A stretch of 64,000 nucleotides of DNA from Frankiales bacterium (lineage in GTDB: Bacteria > Actinomycetota > Actinomycetes > S36-B12 > CAIYMF01). This document shows, in pieces, positions 8,768 through 18,671 of this stretch (position 1 is its first letter; each line of letters begins with the position of its first letter). The notes below the pieces were generated by a model. It searched no databases, was not told where the DNA came from, and saw only the letters and a list, made by a program, of their open reading frames with translations. The DNA lies in contig WGLY01000011.1 of NCBI GenBank assembly GCA_016125335.1, positions 1 to 64,000 of the forward strand. The letters run 5' to 3'. Made by a program: the position numbers and the translations under genes.

Positions 8768-9516
8768 GCGGCCACTCCAAGTGGGCGACCACGAAGCACA
8801 AGAAGGCCGTGGTCGATGCGAAGCGCAGCAAGCTGTTCGCGAAGCTGATCAAGAACATCGAGGTCGCGGCCCGCATGGGCGGCGGCGACCCCGACGCGAA
8901 CCCCACCCTCTACGACGCCATCTACAAGGCCAAGAAGAACTCGGTCCCGAACGACAACATCGACCGCGCGGTCAAGCGCGGGTCCGGCGCGGAGGCCGGC
9001 GGTGCCGAGTACTCCACGATCATGTACGAGGGCTACGGCCCCAACGGTGTCGCGGTGCTCGTCGAGTGCCTCACCGACAACCGCAACCGCGCGGCCTCCG
9101 ACGTGCGGGTCGCGATGACCCGCAACGGCGGGTCGATGGCCGACCCGGGGTCGGTGTCCTACCTGTTCAGCCGCAAGGGCGTCGTCATCGTCCCCAAGGG
9201 CACGCTCAGCGAGGACGACGTTCTCGGGGCCGTGCTCGACGCCGGTGCCGAGGAGGTCAACGACCTCGGCGAGGCCTTCGAGGTGGTCAGCGCCGCGGGC
9301 GACGTCGTCGCGGTCCGCACGGCGCTGCAGGCCGAGGGCATCGACTACGAGTCGGCCGAGACCTCGTTCCTGCCGAGCATGCAGGTGGAGGTCGACGAGG
9401 ACACCGCCCGCAAGGTGCTACGGCTCATCGACGCCCTCGAGGACAACGACGACGTCCAGAACGTCTTCGTCAACGCCGACTTCACCGACGAGGTCCTCGA
9501 GGCCATCGACGCGTAG
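8764..9516 (+). CDS. yebC: YebC/PmpR family protein
   Basis: A 250-residue member of the YebC/TACO1 family, beginning with the hallmark [14 protein letters not shown]. Other family blocks are [22 protein letters not shown] and [10 protein letters not shown]. Family members have been described as transcription regulators (PmpR) and, more recently, as translation factors that help ribosomes at proline stretches; EF-P is also encoded in this window. The gene overlaps pdxT and precedes ruvC, the usual actinobacterial order. An imperfect copy of its last 9 codons lies just downstream (9543..9574). Confidence 0.93.
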   Translation: MSGHSKWATTKHKKAVVDAKRSKLFAKLIKNIEVAARMGGGDPDANPTLYDAIYKAKKNSVPNDNIDRAVKRGSGAEAGGAEYSTIMYEGYGPNGVAVLVECLTDNRNRAASDVRVAMTRNGGSMADPGSVSYLFSRKGVVIVPKGTLSEDDVLGAVLDAGAEEVNDLGEAFEVVSAAGDVVAVRTALQAEGIDYESAETSFLPSMQVEVDEDTARKVLRLIDALEDNDDVQNVFVNADFTDEVLEAIDA

Positions 9517-9574
9517 CGTCGGTGGCCTCCACTCCGAGTCGAGAAGTTCTCGAGGTAATCGACGCGTAGGGTCG
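9490..9574 (+). repeat. Partial duplication of the yebC 3' end
   Basis: 9490..9521 (the end of yebC) and 9543..9574 are about 85 percent identical over 32 bases. Read in phase with the gene, copy 1 encodes EVLEAIDA-stop and copy 2 encodes EVLEVIDA-stop. Three of the base changes fall in third codon positions (GAG/GAA, GTC/GTT and within GCC/GTA), so copy 2 looks as if it once evolved as coding sequence. No mobile gene is present between them (21 bases). It may be a scar of a site-specific integration or a decayed duplication. Confidence 0.6.
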
Positions 9575-9698
9575 CTCGTCCCCGTCCACCCCGGATCGGC
9601 TCCGTGGCGTCGGCGTGTCCTGGCGTGGGGTGGTCCCGGCGTCGGCTAGCATCCGAACACCTGTACGGGGCAGCTGGCGAGGAAGGGGTCGGAGGCGC

Positions 9699-10280
9699 AT
9701 GCGTGTGCTCGGGGTCGACCCCGGCCTGACCCGGTGCGGGGTCGGCGTGGTCGACGGCGCACCCGGCCGCGTGCTGTCGCTCGTGCACGTCGAGGTGGTG
9801 CGCACGGCTCCCGACGACGACCTCGCCACCCGGCTGCTGGCCGTCGAGCGCGGGATCGAGGCGGTGCTCGACGCCACGCGCCCGGACGCGCTGGCCGTGG
9901 AGCGGGTGTTCAGCCAGCACAACGTGCGCACGGTGATGGGCACCGCCCAGGCCGGCGCGATCGCCGTGGTCGCGGCCGCGCGCCGGGGCATCCCGGTCGC
10001 CGTGCACACCCCGAGCGAGGTCAAGGCCGCGGTGACCGGCCACGGACGTGCGGACAAGGCGCAGGTGGGCGCCATGGTGGCCCGGCTGCTGCGCCTGGCC
10101 GAGGCACCTCGCCCGGCCGACGCCGCCGACGCCCTCGCCCTGGCCATCTGCCACCTGTGGCGCGGCGACGCCTCGGCCCGCCTCGCGGCGGCCGCCGCGG
10201 CCGCGCCGCGCTCCCGCATCCCGGCCCGGGGCTCCCGGGCCGTCCCCGCCCGCGCGCACCTGTCCGGAGGCCGTCCGTGA
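9699..10280 (+). CDS. ruvC: Crossover junction endodeoxyribonuclease RuvC
   Basis: A 193-residue Holliday junction resolvase of the RNase H fold. Acidic catalytic positions are visible: Asp7 in [11 protein letters not shown], Glu in [10 protein letters not shown], and the aspartates of [15 protein letters not shown]. The ATG at 9699 follows GGAAGGGGTCGGAGG, a good ribosome-binding region; longer in-frame extensions are not family-like. The C-terminus has an Ala/Arg-rich tail of about 30 residues common in actinobacteria. ruvA begins 4 bases before the stop. Confidence 0.94.
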   Translation: MRVLGVDPGLTRCGVGVVDGAPGRVLSLVHVEVVRTAPDDDLATRLLAVERGIEAVLDATRPDALAVERVFSQHNVRTVMGTAQAGAIAVVAAARRGIPVAVHTPSEVKAAVTGHGRADKAQVGAMVARLLRLAEAPRPADAADALALAICHLWRGDASARLAAAAAAAPRSRIPARGSRAVPARAHLSGGRP

Positions 10281-10882
10281 TCGCCTACGTCCGCGGGGCC
10301 GTGGCGTCCCTGGGTCCCGACACCGCCGTGGTGGACGTGGCCGGCGTCGGGCTCGAGCTGCAGTGCGCGCCGGGCACGCTCGCCGAGCTGCGCGTCGGGC
10401 AGACCGCCACGCTGGCCGCCTCCCTGGTGGTGCGCGAGGACTCGCTGACGCTCTACGGCTTCGCCGACGAGGACGAGCGCAGCGTGTTCGAGATCCTCCA
10501 GACGGTCAGCGGGGTGGGGCCGCGGCTGGCCCAGGCGCTGCTCGCCGTCCACTCTCCCGACGCCCTGCGCCAGGCCGTGGCCACCGAGGACGTCGCCGCG
10601 CTCATGCAGGTCTCCGGCGTCGGCCGCAAGGGCGCCCAACGGCTCGTGCTCGAGCTCAAGGACCGGCTCGGCGCCCCGAGCGGACCCGTCGTCGACCTCT
10701 CCGCGCCGCCGGCCGCCGCGGCGCCCGCCTGGCACGGGCAGGTGCACGCGGCGCTCGTGGGTCTGGGCTGGTCGGCCAAGGAGGCCGAGGCCGCGCTGGT
10801 CGCCGTCGCCGAGGACACCCCGCCCGACGCCGATGTCGCCGCCGTGCTGCGCGCGGCCCTGCGCTCGCTGGACCGCGGATGA
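10277..10882 (+). CDS. ruvA: Holliday junction branch migration protein RuvA
   Basis: A 201-residue DNA-binding subunit that forms a tetramer on four-way junctions and loads RuvB. The N-terminal OB domain ([12 protein letters not shown] ... [15 protein letters not shown]) is followed by helix-hairpin-helix motifs ([13 protein letters not shown] and [18 protein letters not shown]), then a linker and the C-terminal RuvB-contact domain ([15 protein letters not shown]). GTG start overlaps ruvC, and the stop overlaps the ruvB ATG. Confidence 0.95.
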   Translation: MIAYVRGAVASLGPDTAVVDVAGVGLELQCAPGTLAELRVGQTATLAASLVVREDSLTLYGFADEDERSVFEILQTVSGVGPRLAQALLAVHSPDALRQAVATEDVAALMQVSGVGRKGAQRLVLELKDRLGAPSGPVVDLSAPPAAAAPAWHGQVHAALVGLGWSAKEAEAALVAVAEDTPPDADVAAVLRAALRSLDRG

Positions 10883-12024
10883 CGGGCCGGCACCCCGATG
10901 CGGACCGGGCCGCGCTCGAGGTCGTGCACGAGGACGGCTCGCGCCTCGTGGCGCCCGAGCTGGCCGGCGACGACGCCGCGGTCGAGGGCGCCCTGCGTCC
11001 CCGCACGCTGGAGGCGTTCATCGGCCAGCAGCGGGTGAAGGACCAGCTCGGCCTGGTGCTCGAGGCGGCCGCGGCACGGGGCCGGGCCGCCGACCACGTG
11101 CTGCTCGCCGGCCCGCCCGGCCTCGGCAAGACCACGCTGTCGATGATCATCGCGGCCGAGCTCGGCGTGCCGATGCGGGTCACCAGCGGGCCGGCCCTGC
11201 AGCACGCGGGCGACCTCGCGGCGGTGCTGTCGAGCCTGGTGCCGGGGGAGGTGCTGTTCCCCGACGAGATCCACCGGATGTCGCGCGCGGCCGAGGAGAT
11301 GCTCTACCTCGCGATGGAGGACTTCCGGGTCGACATCATCGTGGGCAAGGGCCCGGGCGCGACGGCCATCCCGCTCGAGCTCCCGGCGTTCACCCTGGTG
11401 GGCGCCACCACCCGGGCCGGCCTGCTGCCCGGTCCGCTGCGCGACCGCTTCGGCTTCACGGCCCACATGGACTTCTACGAGCCGGGCGACCTGCGCGCGA
11501 TCCTCACCCGCAGCGCAGCCCTGCTCGACGTCGACCTCGACGGCGCCGCCGCAGACGAGATCGCCCTGCGCAGCCGGGGCACGCCCCGGGTGGCCAACCG
11601 GCTGCTGCGCCGGGTGCGCGACTACGCCCAGGTGCGCGCGGACGGCCGGGTCGACCTCGCCGTGGCCCGGGCCGCGCTCGCGCTCTACGAGGTCGACGGG
11701 ATCGGGCTCGACCGGATCGACCGCGCGGTGCTCGACGCGCTGCTGCGGCGCTTCGGCGGCGGTCCCGTCGGGCTGTCCACGCTCGCCGTGGCGGTGGGCG
11801 AGGAGCCCGAGACGGTCGAGAGCGTGTGCGAGCCGTTCCTCGTCCGCGCCGGCCTGCTGGCCCGCACCTCGCGCGGCCGGGCGGCCACGCCCGCGGCGTG
11901 GGAGCACCTGGGCCTCACCCCGCCCCGGGGCAGCACGCCCGTGCCGCCGTTCGCGGAGCTCGGCGACGCCGAGGACGCCCCCGACGGGCGCGAGGATTCG
12001 GGTCCGGGCGCCGGCCCTGCCTAG
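10879..12024 (+). CDS. ruvB: Holliday junction branch migration helicase RuvB
   Basis: A 381-residue AAA+ motor that pulls DNA through the RuvA tetramer. Walker A is GPPGLGKTT, Walker B/DEIH-type box is FPDEIHR, sensor region is [10 protein letters not shown], and the arginine finger region is PLRDRFG. The C-terminal winged helix is present ([17 protein letters not shown]). It extends about 30 residues past the normal end with an acidic tail. The gene overlaps ruvA by 4 bases; yajC starts 53 bases later. Confidence 0.95.
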   Translation: MTGRHPDADRAALEVVHEDGSRLVAPELAGDDAAVEGALRPRTLEAFIGQQRVKDQLGLVLEAAAARGRAADHVLLAGPPGLGKTTLSMIIAAELGVPMRVTSGPALQHAGDLAAVLSSLVPGEVLFPDEIHRMSRAAEEMLYLAMEDFRVDIIVGKGPGATAIPLELPAFTLVGATTRAGLLPGPLRDRFGFTAHMDFYEPGDLRAILTRSAALLDVDLDGAAADEIALRSRGTPRVANRLLRRVRDYAQVRADGRVDLAVARAALALYEVDGIGLDRIDRAVLDALLRRFGGGPVGLSTLAVAVGEEPETVESVCEPFLVRAGLLARTSRGRAATPAAWEHLGLTPPRGSTPVPPFAELGDAEDAPDGREDSGPGAGPA

Positions 12025-12027
12025 ACT
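12022..12027 (+). promoter_or_regulatory. Possible -10 hexamer (TAGACT) for yajC
   Basis: TAGACT overlaps the ruvB stop codon and lies 50 bases before the yajC GTG. It fits TANNNT; the -35 region is weak. It would allow yajC-secDF expression independent of ruvCAB. Confidence 0.25.
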
Positions 12028-12077
12028 CGACGCTCCACGCCGGGCCGGACGGGCCCGCGCCGACGAAGGGCCCCGTT

Positions 12078-12458
12078 GTGGACCTGGGCGTTGTGCTGCC
12101 CCTCCTGCTGCTCGCGGCGGCGTTCTACCTGCTCATCCTGCGTCCCACCCGCACCCGCCAGGCGGCGGCGCGGGCCACGCAGGCGGCGCTCGCCCCCGGC
12201 CGTCGCGTCATGACCACCGCGGGCCTGTTCGGCACCGTGGTGAGCATCGAGGACGGCGAGGTCGAGCTCGAGATCGCCCCGGGGGTGGTCGTGCGCTACG
12301 TCGTGGCCGCCGTCGCGCAGGTGCTCGACGTCCCGGCCGGGCCGGATCTCGCCGACGACTCCTCGGGTGCGACCGGGCCCGGGGACGCCCGCCCGGAGCC
12401 GGGAACCGGCACGGGCGGCCCGGCGTCCTCACCGGGGGGCGACACGCCTGAGGGCTAG
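12078..12458 (+). CDS. yajC: Preprotein translocase subunit YajC
   Basis: A 126-residue single-span membrane protein, partner of SecDF at the Sec translocon. One hydrophobic helix (LPLLLLAAAFYLLIL) is followed by RPTRTRQ and the conserved block PGRRVMTTAGLFGTVV with an IEDGEVELEIAPGV strand region. The C-terminal 30 residues are Gly/Pro/Ser-rich. GTG 12078 has an AAGGG sequence about 8 bases upstream. A stem-loop lies just after the stop. Confidence 0.88.
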   Translation: MDLGVVLPLLLLAAAFYLLILRPTRTRQAAARATQAALAPGRRVMTTAGLFGTVVSIEDGEVELEIAPGVVVRYVVAAVAQVLDVPAGPDLADDSSGATGPGDARPEPGTGTGGPASSPGGDTPEG

Positions 12459-12466
12459 CCCCGGTC

Positions 12467-12489
12467 GGAGGACGGCCTCGTCGTCCTCC
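12467..12489 (+). terminator. Stem-loop after yajC
   Basis: GGAGGACG and CGTCCTCC form a perfect 8-bp stem with a 7-base loop, 8 bases past the yajC stop. There is no T-run, as is common in actinomycetes. It may attenuate transcription into secD, which starts 173 bases later. Confidence 0.45.
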
Positions 12490-12662
12490 ATACTTCTCAG
12501 GCACGACGTCGTGGGGAGCCCCGCAGCGCCGTGCCCGGGAGCAGCCCGGACACGGAACGACATCCGCCGGTCCCCGGGGCCGGCACCGCAGGTCCCGCGC
12601 AGGGCGGGCACGAGAGGTTCCCGCCGGGGGCGCGACGCGCCTCCGCGGGACGCACGGGAGAC

Positions 12663-14471
12663 ATGACGGTGGCAGCACCGACTCAGCGGCACACGGCGCC
12701 CGGCCGCACGCTGGCGATCCTGGGGGCCTTCATCGTCCTCCTCGGCGCCTGGACGTTCTGGCCCGGCGAGTCGCACACGCCGAAGCTCGGCCTCGACCTC
12801 CGCGGCGGCACCCAGGTCATCCTGACGCCGGTCCCGGAGCCGGGCACGAACGGCACGGTGAGCGACGACCAGCTCAACCAGACCGTGGAGATCATCCGCC
12901 AGCGCGTCGACGGGTTCGGCGTCGCCGAGGCCGAGGTGACCACCCAGGGCAGCGGCGCCAACGCCAGCATCCTGGTGTCGATCCCCGGCACCACCAACCA
13001 GCAGATCCTCGACTCCCTGGCCACGACGGCGAAGCTGGACTTCCGCCCCGTGCTCGAGGAGGCCGCCGGCGCCCCGACGCCCACCGCCTCGCCCACCCCG
13101 TCGGCCACCGGCTCCGGCACGGCGTCCCCGAGCGCCTCGCCGTCCGCCACTGCCTCGTCGTCGGCCACCGCCTCCGCCACGGCGTCGTCCACCGCGTCGG
13201 CCACCGCCTCGTCGTCGGCGTCGGGCAACGGGGCGCCGCTCACCGCGGCCCTGCGCGCTGGCACGGCCAACTCGGCCAGCCCCAGCGCGAGCCCCAGCAC
13301 GACCGCCAGCCCCAGCCCCTCGGCCAGCGGCTCGGCCACGGTGACGTCGGTGAACGGTCTGCCGCCGATCCAGTCCTCGGAGAACAACGCCGAACTCGAG
13401 CAGGCCTACCAGAGCCTCGACTGCAGCAAGACCGGCGCCACCAAGGGCGGCCCGGCCGACCCGAACAAGTTCCTGGTCACCTGCTCCAAGGACGGCGCGG
13501 TCAAGTACCTGCTCGACAAGGCCGCCGTCCAGGGCACCGAGATCGCCAGCGCCTCGGCCGGCATCAACACCCAGGGGGGCGGCGGCTGGGAGGTCAACCT
13601 GACCTTCACCAGCACGGGCGCCGAGCAGTTCGCGACGGTCACCGGCCAGCTGGCCCAGAAGCCGTCCCCGCAGAACCAGTTCGGCATCGTGCTCGACGGC
13701 CTGGTCGAGTCCTCGCCGTACGTCAGCAGCGCCATCCTGGGCGGCAGCGCGGTCATCACCGGCTCCTTCACCGCCGACGAGGCCAAGGCGCTGGCCAACG
13801 TGCTCAAGTACGGCTCGCTGCCGGTCACCCTCGAGGTGTCCTCGGTGGAGCAGATCTCGCCCACGCTCGGCCAGGACCAGCTCGACGCCGGTCTCATCGC
13901 CGGCGCCCTCGGCCTGCTCCTCGTCGTGATCTACCTCGTGATCTACTACCGCGCCCTCGGCCTGGTCGCGGTGGCGTCGCTGCTCGTGGCCGGCGCGATC
14001 AGCTACGGGCTGTTCGTCGTGCTGGGCCGCCAGCTGGGCTTCGCGCTCTCGCTGGCGGGCGTGGCCGGTGCGATCGTCGCGATCGGCATCACGGCCGACT
14101 CGTTCGTCGTGTACTTCGAACGCATACGTGACGAGATCCGCGAGGGTCGCAGCCTGCGCGCGGCCGGCGACGCCGGATGGATCCGGGCCCGGCGCACGAT
14201 CCTGGCGGCCGACTTCGTGTCGTTCCTCGCCGCGATCGTCCTGTACTTCCTGTCCGTCGGCAGCGTCCGCGGCTTCGCCTTCACGCTGGGCCTCACCACG
14301 CTCGTCGACGTCGCCGTCGCGTTCCTGTTCACGCGCCCGCTGGTGTCGATCCTGATGCGCACGGCGTGGTTCACCTCGGGGAGCCACTGGACCGGCCTGT
14401 CGCCGGACCGGCTGGGCGTCAAGCCCGAGGTGGTCCCCGTGGCCGCGCGACCCGTGAAGGAGCCGTCATGA
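12663..14471 (+). CDS. secD: Protein translocase subunit SecD
   Basis: A 602-residue RND-type membrane protein that uses the proton motive force to complete Sec export. Seen: first membrane helix near residues 18-34, LGLDLRGGTQVIL motif, P1 domain with IIRQRVDGFGVAEAEV, the FTADEAKALANVLKYGSLPV segment and the C-terminal five-helix block with GIVAIGITADSFVVYFERI. ATG 12663 begins a family-like N-terminus. Unusual: residues about 139-228 are an insertion made almost only of Ser, Thr, Ala and Pro within the periplasmic part. secF overlaps by 4 bases. Confidence 0.94.
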   Translation: MTVAAPTQRHTAPGRTLAILGAFIVLLGAWTFWPGESHTPKLGLDLRGGTQVILTPVPEPGTNGTVSDDQLNQTVEIIRQRVDGFGVAEAEVTTQGSGANASILVSIPGTTNQQILDSLATTAKLDFRPVLEEAAGAPTPTASPTPSATGSGTASPSASPSATASSSATASATASSTASATASSSASGNGAPLTAALRAGTANSASPSASPSTTASPSPSASGSATVTSVNGLPPIQSSENNAELEQAYQSLDCSKTGATKGGPADPNKFLVTCSKDGAVKYLLDKAAVQGTEIASASAGINTQGGGGWEVNLTFTSTGAEQFATVTGQLAQKPSPQNQFGIVLDGLVESSPYVSSAILGGSAVITGSFTADEAKALANVLKYGSLPVTLEVSSVEQISPTLGQDQLDAGLIAGALGLLLVVIYLVIYYRALGLVAVASLLVAGAISYGLFVVLGRQLGFALSLAGVAGAIVAIGITADSFVVYFERIRDEIREGRSLRAAGDAGWIRARRTILAADFVSFLAAIVLYFLSVGSVRGFAFTLGLTTLVDVAVAFLFTRPLVSILMRTAWFTSGSHWTGLSPDRLGVKPEVVPVAARPVKEPS

Positions 14472-15646
14472 GCCGCATCGGCAGCCTCGGTCACCGCCTC
14501 TACAGCGGCGAGGTCTCCTACGACTTCGTCGGCAAGCGCCGTCGCTGGTACGCCATCTCCGGCGCCATCGTGATCCTGGCGCTCATCGGGCTCTTCGGCC
14601 GCGGCCTCAACCTCGGCATCGAGTTCAAGGGCGGCTCGCAGTTCACGATCCCGTCCACCACCGCGACCGTCGAGCAGGCGCGCGCGGCGGTGGCGGCGTC
14701 GGGCGTGCCGGGAACCTCGGACGCCGTCGTCACGCAGATCGGCAGCGACAAGATCCAGATCCAGACGATCCCGCTGACGCCGACGCAGTCCGCGGCGGTC
14801 ACCCAGCAGCTCGCGAAGGACCTCGGGGTCTCGCAGGGCGACATCGGTGTCGAGCTGATCGGGCCCAGCTGGGGCGGTGAGATCACCAAACGCGCGGTCC
14901 AGGGCCTCATCGTGTTCCTGGTGCTCGTCGTGGTGTTCCTGTCCGCCTACTTCGAGTGGCGGCTCGCCGTCGCGGCGCTGATCGCCCTGATGCACGACCT
15001 CGTCATCACGATCGGCATCTACGCGCTGACCGGCTTCGAGGTCACGCCGGCCACCGTGATCGGCGTGCTCACGATCCTGGGCTTCTCGCTCTACGACACG
15101 GTCGTGGTGTTCGACAAGGTGAAGGAGAACACCCGCTCGATCACCTCGGGCAACCGGGTCACCTACAGCGAGGCCGCGAACCTGGCGCTCAACCAGACCC
15201 TGGTGCGGTCGATCAACACCTCCGTGGTCGCGCTGCTGCCGGTCACGGCGATCCTCGTGATCGGCGTGGGCCTGCTCGGCGCCGGCACGCTCAAGGACCT
15301 CGCGCTCGCCCTGTTCGTCGGCACCGCCGCGGGCACCTACTCGTCGATCTTCATCGCGACGCCGGTGGCCTGCCAGCTGCAGGAGCAGCGCCCGGAGATG
15401 AAGGCCCTGGCCGCCCGCGTGGCCGCCCGGCGTGCCGGCGGCGACTCGCGCCGCTCGTCGCGCCGCAGCGGCGGCGGTACGGCCACCGCCGTGCTCGAGG
15501 ACGTCGAGGTCGAGTCGGACGCCGAGTCCGACGGCCCCGCGACGGTCACCCGCGACGACCTCACGGCGTCGCCCGTGACCCAGACCGGCCCGCGGGCCCA
15601 GCCCCGGCGCAACCAGACCCGAAGCCAGCGCAAGCGCAAGCGGTGA
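14468..15646 (+). CDS. secF: Protein translocase subunit SecF
   Basis: A 392-residue partner of SecD. Six membrane helices can be placed, with the LGIEFKGGSQF motif after helix 1 and the signature block GFSLYDTVVVFDKVKEN between helices 4 and 5, then LNQTLVRSINTSVVALLPV. A C-terminal tail of about 75 residues is basic and ends in RSQRKRKR. ATG overlaps the secD stop; apt overlaps the secF stop. Confidence 0.95.
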   Translation: MSRIGSLGHRLYSGEVSYDFVGKRRRWYAISGAIVILALIGLFGRGLNLGIEFKGGSQFTIPSTTATVEQARAAVAASGVPGTSDAVVTQIGSDKIQIQTIPLTPTQSAAVTQQLAKDLGVSQGDIGVELIGPSWGGEITKRAVQGLIVFLVLVVVFLSAYFEWRLAVAALIALMHDLVITIGIYALTGFEVTPATVIGVLTILGFSLYDTVVVFDKVKENTRSITSGNRVTYSEAANLALNQTLVRSINTSVVALLPVTAILVIGVGLLGAGTLKDLALALFVGTAAGTYSSIFIATPVACQLQEQRPEMKALAARVAARRAGGDSRRSSRRSGGGTATAVLEDVEVESDAESDGPATVTRDDLTASPVTQTGPRAQPRRNQTRSQRKRKR

Positions 15647-16179
15647 GCGAGCTCGACGCCCTCCTCGACGCGCGGGTGAGGTCCATCCCGGACTGGCCCG
15701 TGCCGGGCGTCGTGTTCCGCGACATCACGCCGCTGCTGGCCGACCCGGCCGGGCTGCGCACCCTGTGCGCCGCGATGGCCGAGGGCCTCGACGGCCTGGG
15801 CGCCGGCGGGGTGGACCTCGTGGCCGGCGTCGAGGCGCGCGGCTTCGTGCTCGGCGCACCCCTGGCCCTCGACCTCGGCGTGGGCTTCGTGCCGGTGCGC
15901 AAGCAGGGCAAGCTGCCCGGCGACGTGCACACCGAGACCTACGACCTCGAGTACGGCAGCGCCACGCTCGAGATCCAGGTGGACGCCGTGGCCGCGGGCC
16001 ACCGGGTGGTGCTGGTCGACGACGTGCTGGCCACGGGCGGCACCGCGGCCGCCTCGGCGGCGCTCTTGCGCAGCGCGGGGGCCGAGGTGGTGGCCCTGGT
16101 GGTGCTGCTCGAGCTCGCCGCGCTCGGTGGCCGAGCCGCCCTGGGGGACCTGCCCGTGGTCGCGCTGCGCACGCTCTGA
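15643..16179 (+). CDS. apt: Adenine phosphoribosyltransferase
   Basis: A 178-residue purine-salvage enzyme making AMP from adenine and PRPP. Type I PRTase motifs: the PRPP loop VVLVDDVLATGGTAAA, the flexible-loop RKQGKLPG and the GVEARGF block; the N-terminal FRDITPLL is also typical. It begins with GTG within the secF stop. The secDF-apt-rel order is a familiar actinobacterial block. No terminator is obvious before rel, but a possible promoter is present. Confidence 0.94.
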   Translation: MSELDALLDARVRSIPDWPVPGVVFRDITPLLADPAGLRTLCAAMAEGLDGLGAGGVDLVAGVEARGFVLGAPLALDLGVGFVPVRKQGKLPGDVHTETYDLEYGSATLEIQVDAVAAGHRVVLVDDVLATGGTAAASAALLRSAGAEVVALVVLLELAALGGRAALGDLPVVALRTL

Positions 16180-16267
16180 GCGGACACCGCACGTGCCGCC
16201 CCGCCTCCGCGTGCCTGCCGGCCGGGCGTGCGGCCGAGCCGTGCGCGTGACCGGCGTCGTCCGAACG

Positions 16268-16273
16268 TAGACT
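16268..16273 (+). promoter_or_regulatory. Possible -10 hexamer (TAGACT) for rel
   Basis: TAGACT sits 31 bases before the rel GTG, flanked by the short inverted repeat TCCGA ... TCGGA. The 125-base gap between apt and rel supports an own promoter. The -35 box is not clear. Confidence 0.3.
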
Positions 16274-16304
16274 CGGACACCTCCCGACCCGACCAGGGGG
16301 CCAC

Positions 16305-18617
16305 GTGGCAGAGGACGTCGTCCGGGGGGCCGGCACCGAGGTGCCCGCCCCGCCGACACCCGCGCCCGTCACGTCCCCGGCCGTCGAGGCCACGAGCCGC
16401 CGCTCGCTGCTGCGCATCGCCCCCCGGCGCGGGTCCGGCCGGCAGAGCATGCACCCAGAGCTCGAGCCGCTGCTGCGCACGGTGCGCCAGTACCACCCCA
16501 AGGCCGACGTCAAGATCCTCGAGGCGGCCTACGAGCGGGCCGCCTACCTGCACCGCGACCAGCGCCGCCGCTCGGGCGACCCCTACATCACCCACCCGCT
16601 CGCGGTGGCGACGATCCTGGCCGAGCTCGGGATGACCCCGCCCACGCTCGCGGCCGCGCTGCTGCACGACACGGTCGAGGACACCGACTACTCCCTCGAC
16701 GCGCTGCGCGAGGACTTCGGCGACGAGGTGGCGGCGCTCGTCGACGGCGTCACGAAGCTCGACAAGGTCAAGTACGGCCAGGCCACCGCGGCCGAGACGG
16801 TGCGCAAGATGGTCGTCGCGATGGCCCGCGACATCCGCGTGCTCGTGATCAAGCTCGCCGACCGCCTGCACAACATGCGCACGCTGCGCTGGATGCCGCC
16901 GGAGAAGCAGGAGCAGAAGGCCCGCGAGACCCTCGAGATCTACGCGCCGCTGGCCCACCGCCTCGGCATGAACACCATGAAGTGGGAGCTCGAGGACCTC
17001 TCGTTCGCCACCCTCTACCCGAAGATGTACGACGAGATCGTGCGCCTGGTGGGGCAGCGGGCGCCGGAGCGCGACTCCTACCTCGCCGAGGTCAAGAAGA
17101 TCGTCGAGGCCGACCTGCACACGGCGAAGATCACCAAGGTCACCGTCACCGGGCGGCCGAAGCACTACTACTCCGTGTACCAGAAGATGATCGTGCGCGG
17201 CCGCGACTTCGCCGACATCTACGACCTGGTGGGCATCCGGATCCTCGTGGAGTCGGTGCGCGACTGCTACGCGGTGCTCGGCGTCATCCACGCGCGGTGG
17301 AACCCGGTCCCCGGCCGGTTCAAGGACTTCATCGCGATGCCCAAGTTCAACATGTACCAGTCGCTGCACACGACGGTGATCGGGCCGGGCGGCAAGCCCG
17401 TCGAGATGCAGATCCGCACGACGGACATGCACCGCGCCGCGGAGTACGGCGTCGCCGCGCACTGGCGCTACAAGCAGGGCAACGTCGGGGGCAAGAGCGG
17501 GCCGGACGACCTCGGGTGGCTGCGCCAGCTGCTGGAGTGGCAGCGCGAGACCGACGACCCGGACGACTTCCTCGACGCGCTGCGCTACGACCTCGGCTCG
17601 AGCGAGGTCTTCGTGTTCACGCCCAAGGGCGACGTGGTGGCGCTGCCCGGCGGCGCCACGCCCGTGGACTTCGCCTACGCCGTGCACACCGAGGTGGGGC
17701 ACCGCACCGTGGGGGCGCGGGTCAACGGCAAGCTGGTGCCGCTGGAGTCCTCGCTCACCTCGGGCGACGTCGTCGAGATCTTCACCTCCAAGTCCGAGAG
17801 CGCGGGACCGAACCGCGACTGGCTCCAGTTCGTCCAGAGCCCGCGCGCCCGCTCGAAGATCAAGGCCTGGTTCTCCAAGGAGCGGCGCGAGGAGGCCGTC
17901 GAGTCGGGCAAGGAGTCGCTCACCCGCGCGATGCGCAAGGCGGGGCTCCCGCTGCACCGGCTGCTGTCCGAGGGCGCCCTGCAGGGGCTGCTTGCCGACC
18001 TGCACTACCCCGACGTGACCGCCCTGTACATCGCCGTGGGGGAGGGGCGCGTGTCGGCGGCCAGCGTCGTCTCGCGGCTCATGGCCGCGCACGGCGGCGC
18101 GGACGGCGCCACGGAGGACCTGGCCGAGGCCATCACGCCGCAGCGCATCACCCAGGGCAAGGCCCGGCCGTCGGGCGACCCCGGCATCGTGGTCGACGGC
18201 GACGACGATGTGTGGGTCAAGCTGGCGCGCTGCTGCACGCCGGTGCCGGGCGACGAGGTGATCGGCTTCGTCACCCGGGGGCACGGCGTCTCGGTGCACC
18301 GGCGCGACTGCGTCAACGTCGAGTCGCTGCGCAAGGAGCCCGACCGCATCGTGTCGGTCACGTGGGCGCCCAAGGCCACCAGCGTGTTCCTGGTGAACAT
18401 CCAGGTGGAGGCGCTGGACCGTTCGCGCCTGCTCTCCGACGTCACGCGCGCGCTGTCCGACCAGCACGTGAACATCCTGTCGGCCTCGGTCAGCACCACC
18501 CGCGACCGCATCGCGCTCTCGCGCTTCACCTTCGAGATGGCCGACGCGACCCACCTGGGCTCGGTGCTCAAGGCCGTGCGCGGGGTCGAGGGCGTCTACG
18601 ACGTCTACCGCGTCTGA
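16305..18617 (+). CDS. relA: Bifunctional (p)ppGpp synthetase/hydrolase (RelA/SpoT homologue)
   Basis: A 770-residue long Rel protein that controls the stringent response. Order of domains: HD hydrolase ([11 protein letters not shown] and [14 protein letters not shown]), synthetase ([28 protein letters not shown]), TGS ([31 protein letters not shown]), zinc-finger-like region with [27 protein letters not shown] and a C-terminal ACT domain. Both catalytic halves look intact, so hydrolysis and synthesis are expected. The GTG start gives an N-terminal Pro/Ser-rich lead of about 45 residues, also seen in other actinomycetes. Confidence 0.96.
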   Translation: MAEDVVRGAGTEVPAPPTPAPVTSPAVEATSRRSLLRIAPRRGSGRQSMHPELEPLLRTVRQYHPKADVKILEAAYERAAYLHRDQRRRSGDPYITHPLAVATILAELGMTPPTLAAALLHDTVEDTDYSLDALREDFGDEVAALVDGVTKLDKVKYGQATAAETVRKMVVAMARDIRVLVIKLADRLHNMRTLRWMPPEKQEQKARETLEIYAPLAHRLGMNTMKWELEDLSFATLYPKMYDEIVRLVGQRAPERDSYLAEVKKIVEADLHTAKITKVTVTGRPKHYYSVYQKMIVRGRDFADIYDLVGIRILVESVRDCYAVLGVIHARWNPVPGRFKDFIAMPKFNMYQSLHTTVIGPGGKPVEMQIRTTDMHRAAEYGVAAHWRYKQGNVGGKSGPDDLGWLRQLLEWQRETDDPDDFLDALRYDLGSSEVFVFTPKGDVVALPGGATPVDFAYAVHTEVGHRTVGARVNGKLVPLESSLTSGDVVEIFTSKSESAGPNRDWLQFVQSPRARSKIKAWFSKERREEAVESGKESLTRAMRKAGLPLHRLLSEGALQGLLADLHYPDVTALYIAVGEGRVSAASVVSRLMAAHGGADGATEDLAEAITPQRITQGKARPSGDPGIVVDGDDDVWVKLARCCTPVPGDEVIGFVTRGHGVSVHRRDCVNVESLRKEPDRIVSVTWAPKATSVFLVNIQVEALDRSRLLSDVTRALSDQHVNILSASVSTTRDRIALSRFTFEMADATHLGSVLKAVRGVEGVYDVYRV

Positions 18618-18625
18618 GCAGCCGC

Positions 18626-18658
18626 GGGCCGCGTCCGCGCGTCGCCGGACCGCGGCCC
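18626..18658. terminator. Hairpin between convergent rel and DUF349 genes
   Basis: GGGCCGCGTCCG (18626..18637) pairs with CGGACCGCGGCCC (18646..18658) with one bulged base. It sits between the two converging stop codons and could end transcription from both sides. Confidence 0.5.
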
Positions 18659-18671
18659 TGCGACCCTGCGC

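Noticed and set aside
15939-18554. 871-codon open frame on the minus strand opposite rel
   Set aside because: Composition is that of a mirror frame (Val, Gly, Arg, His rich) with no domain; the plus strand encodes an intact Rel protein.
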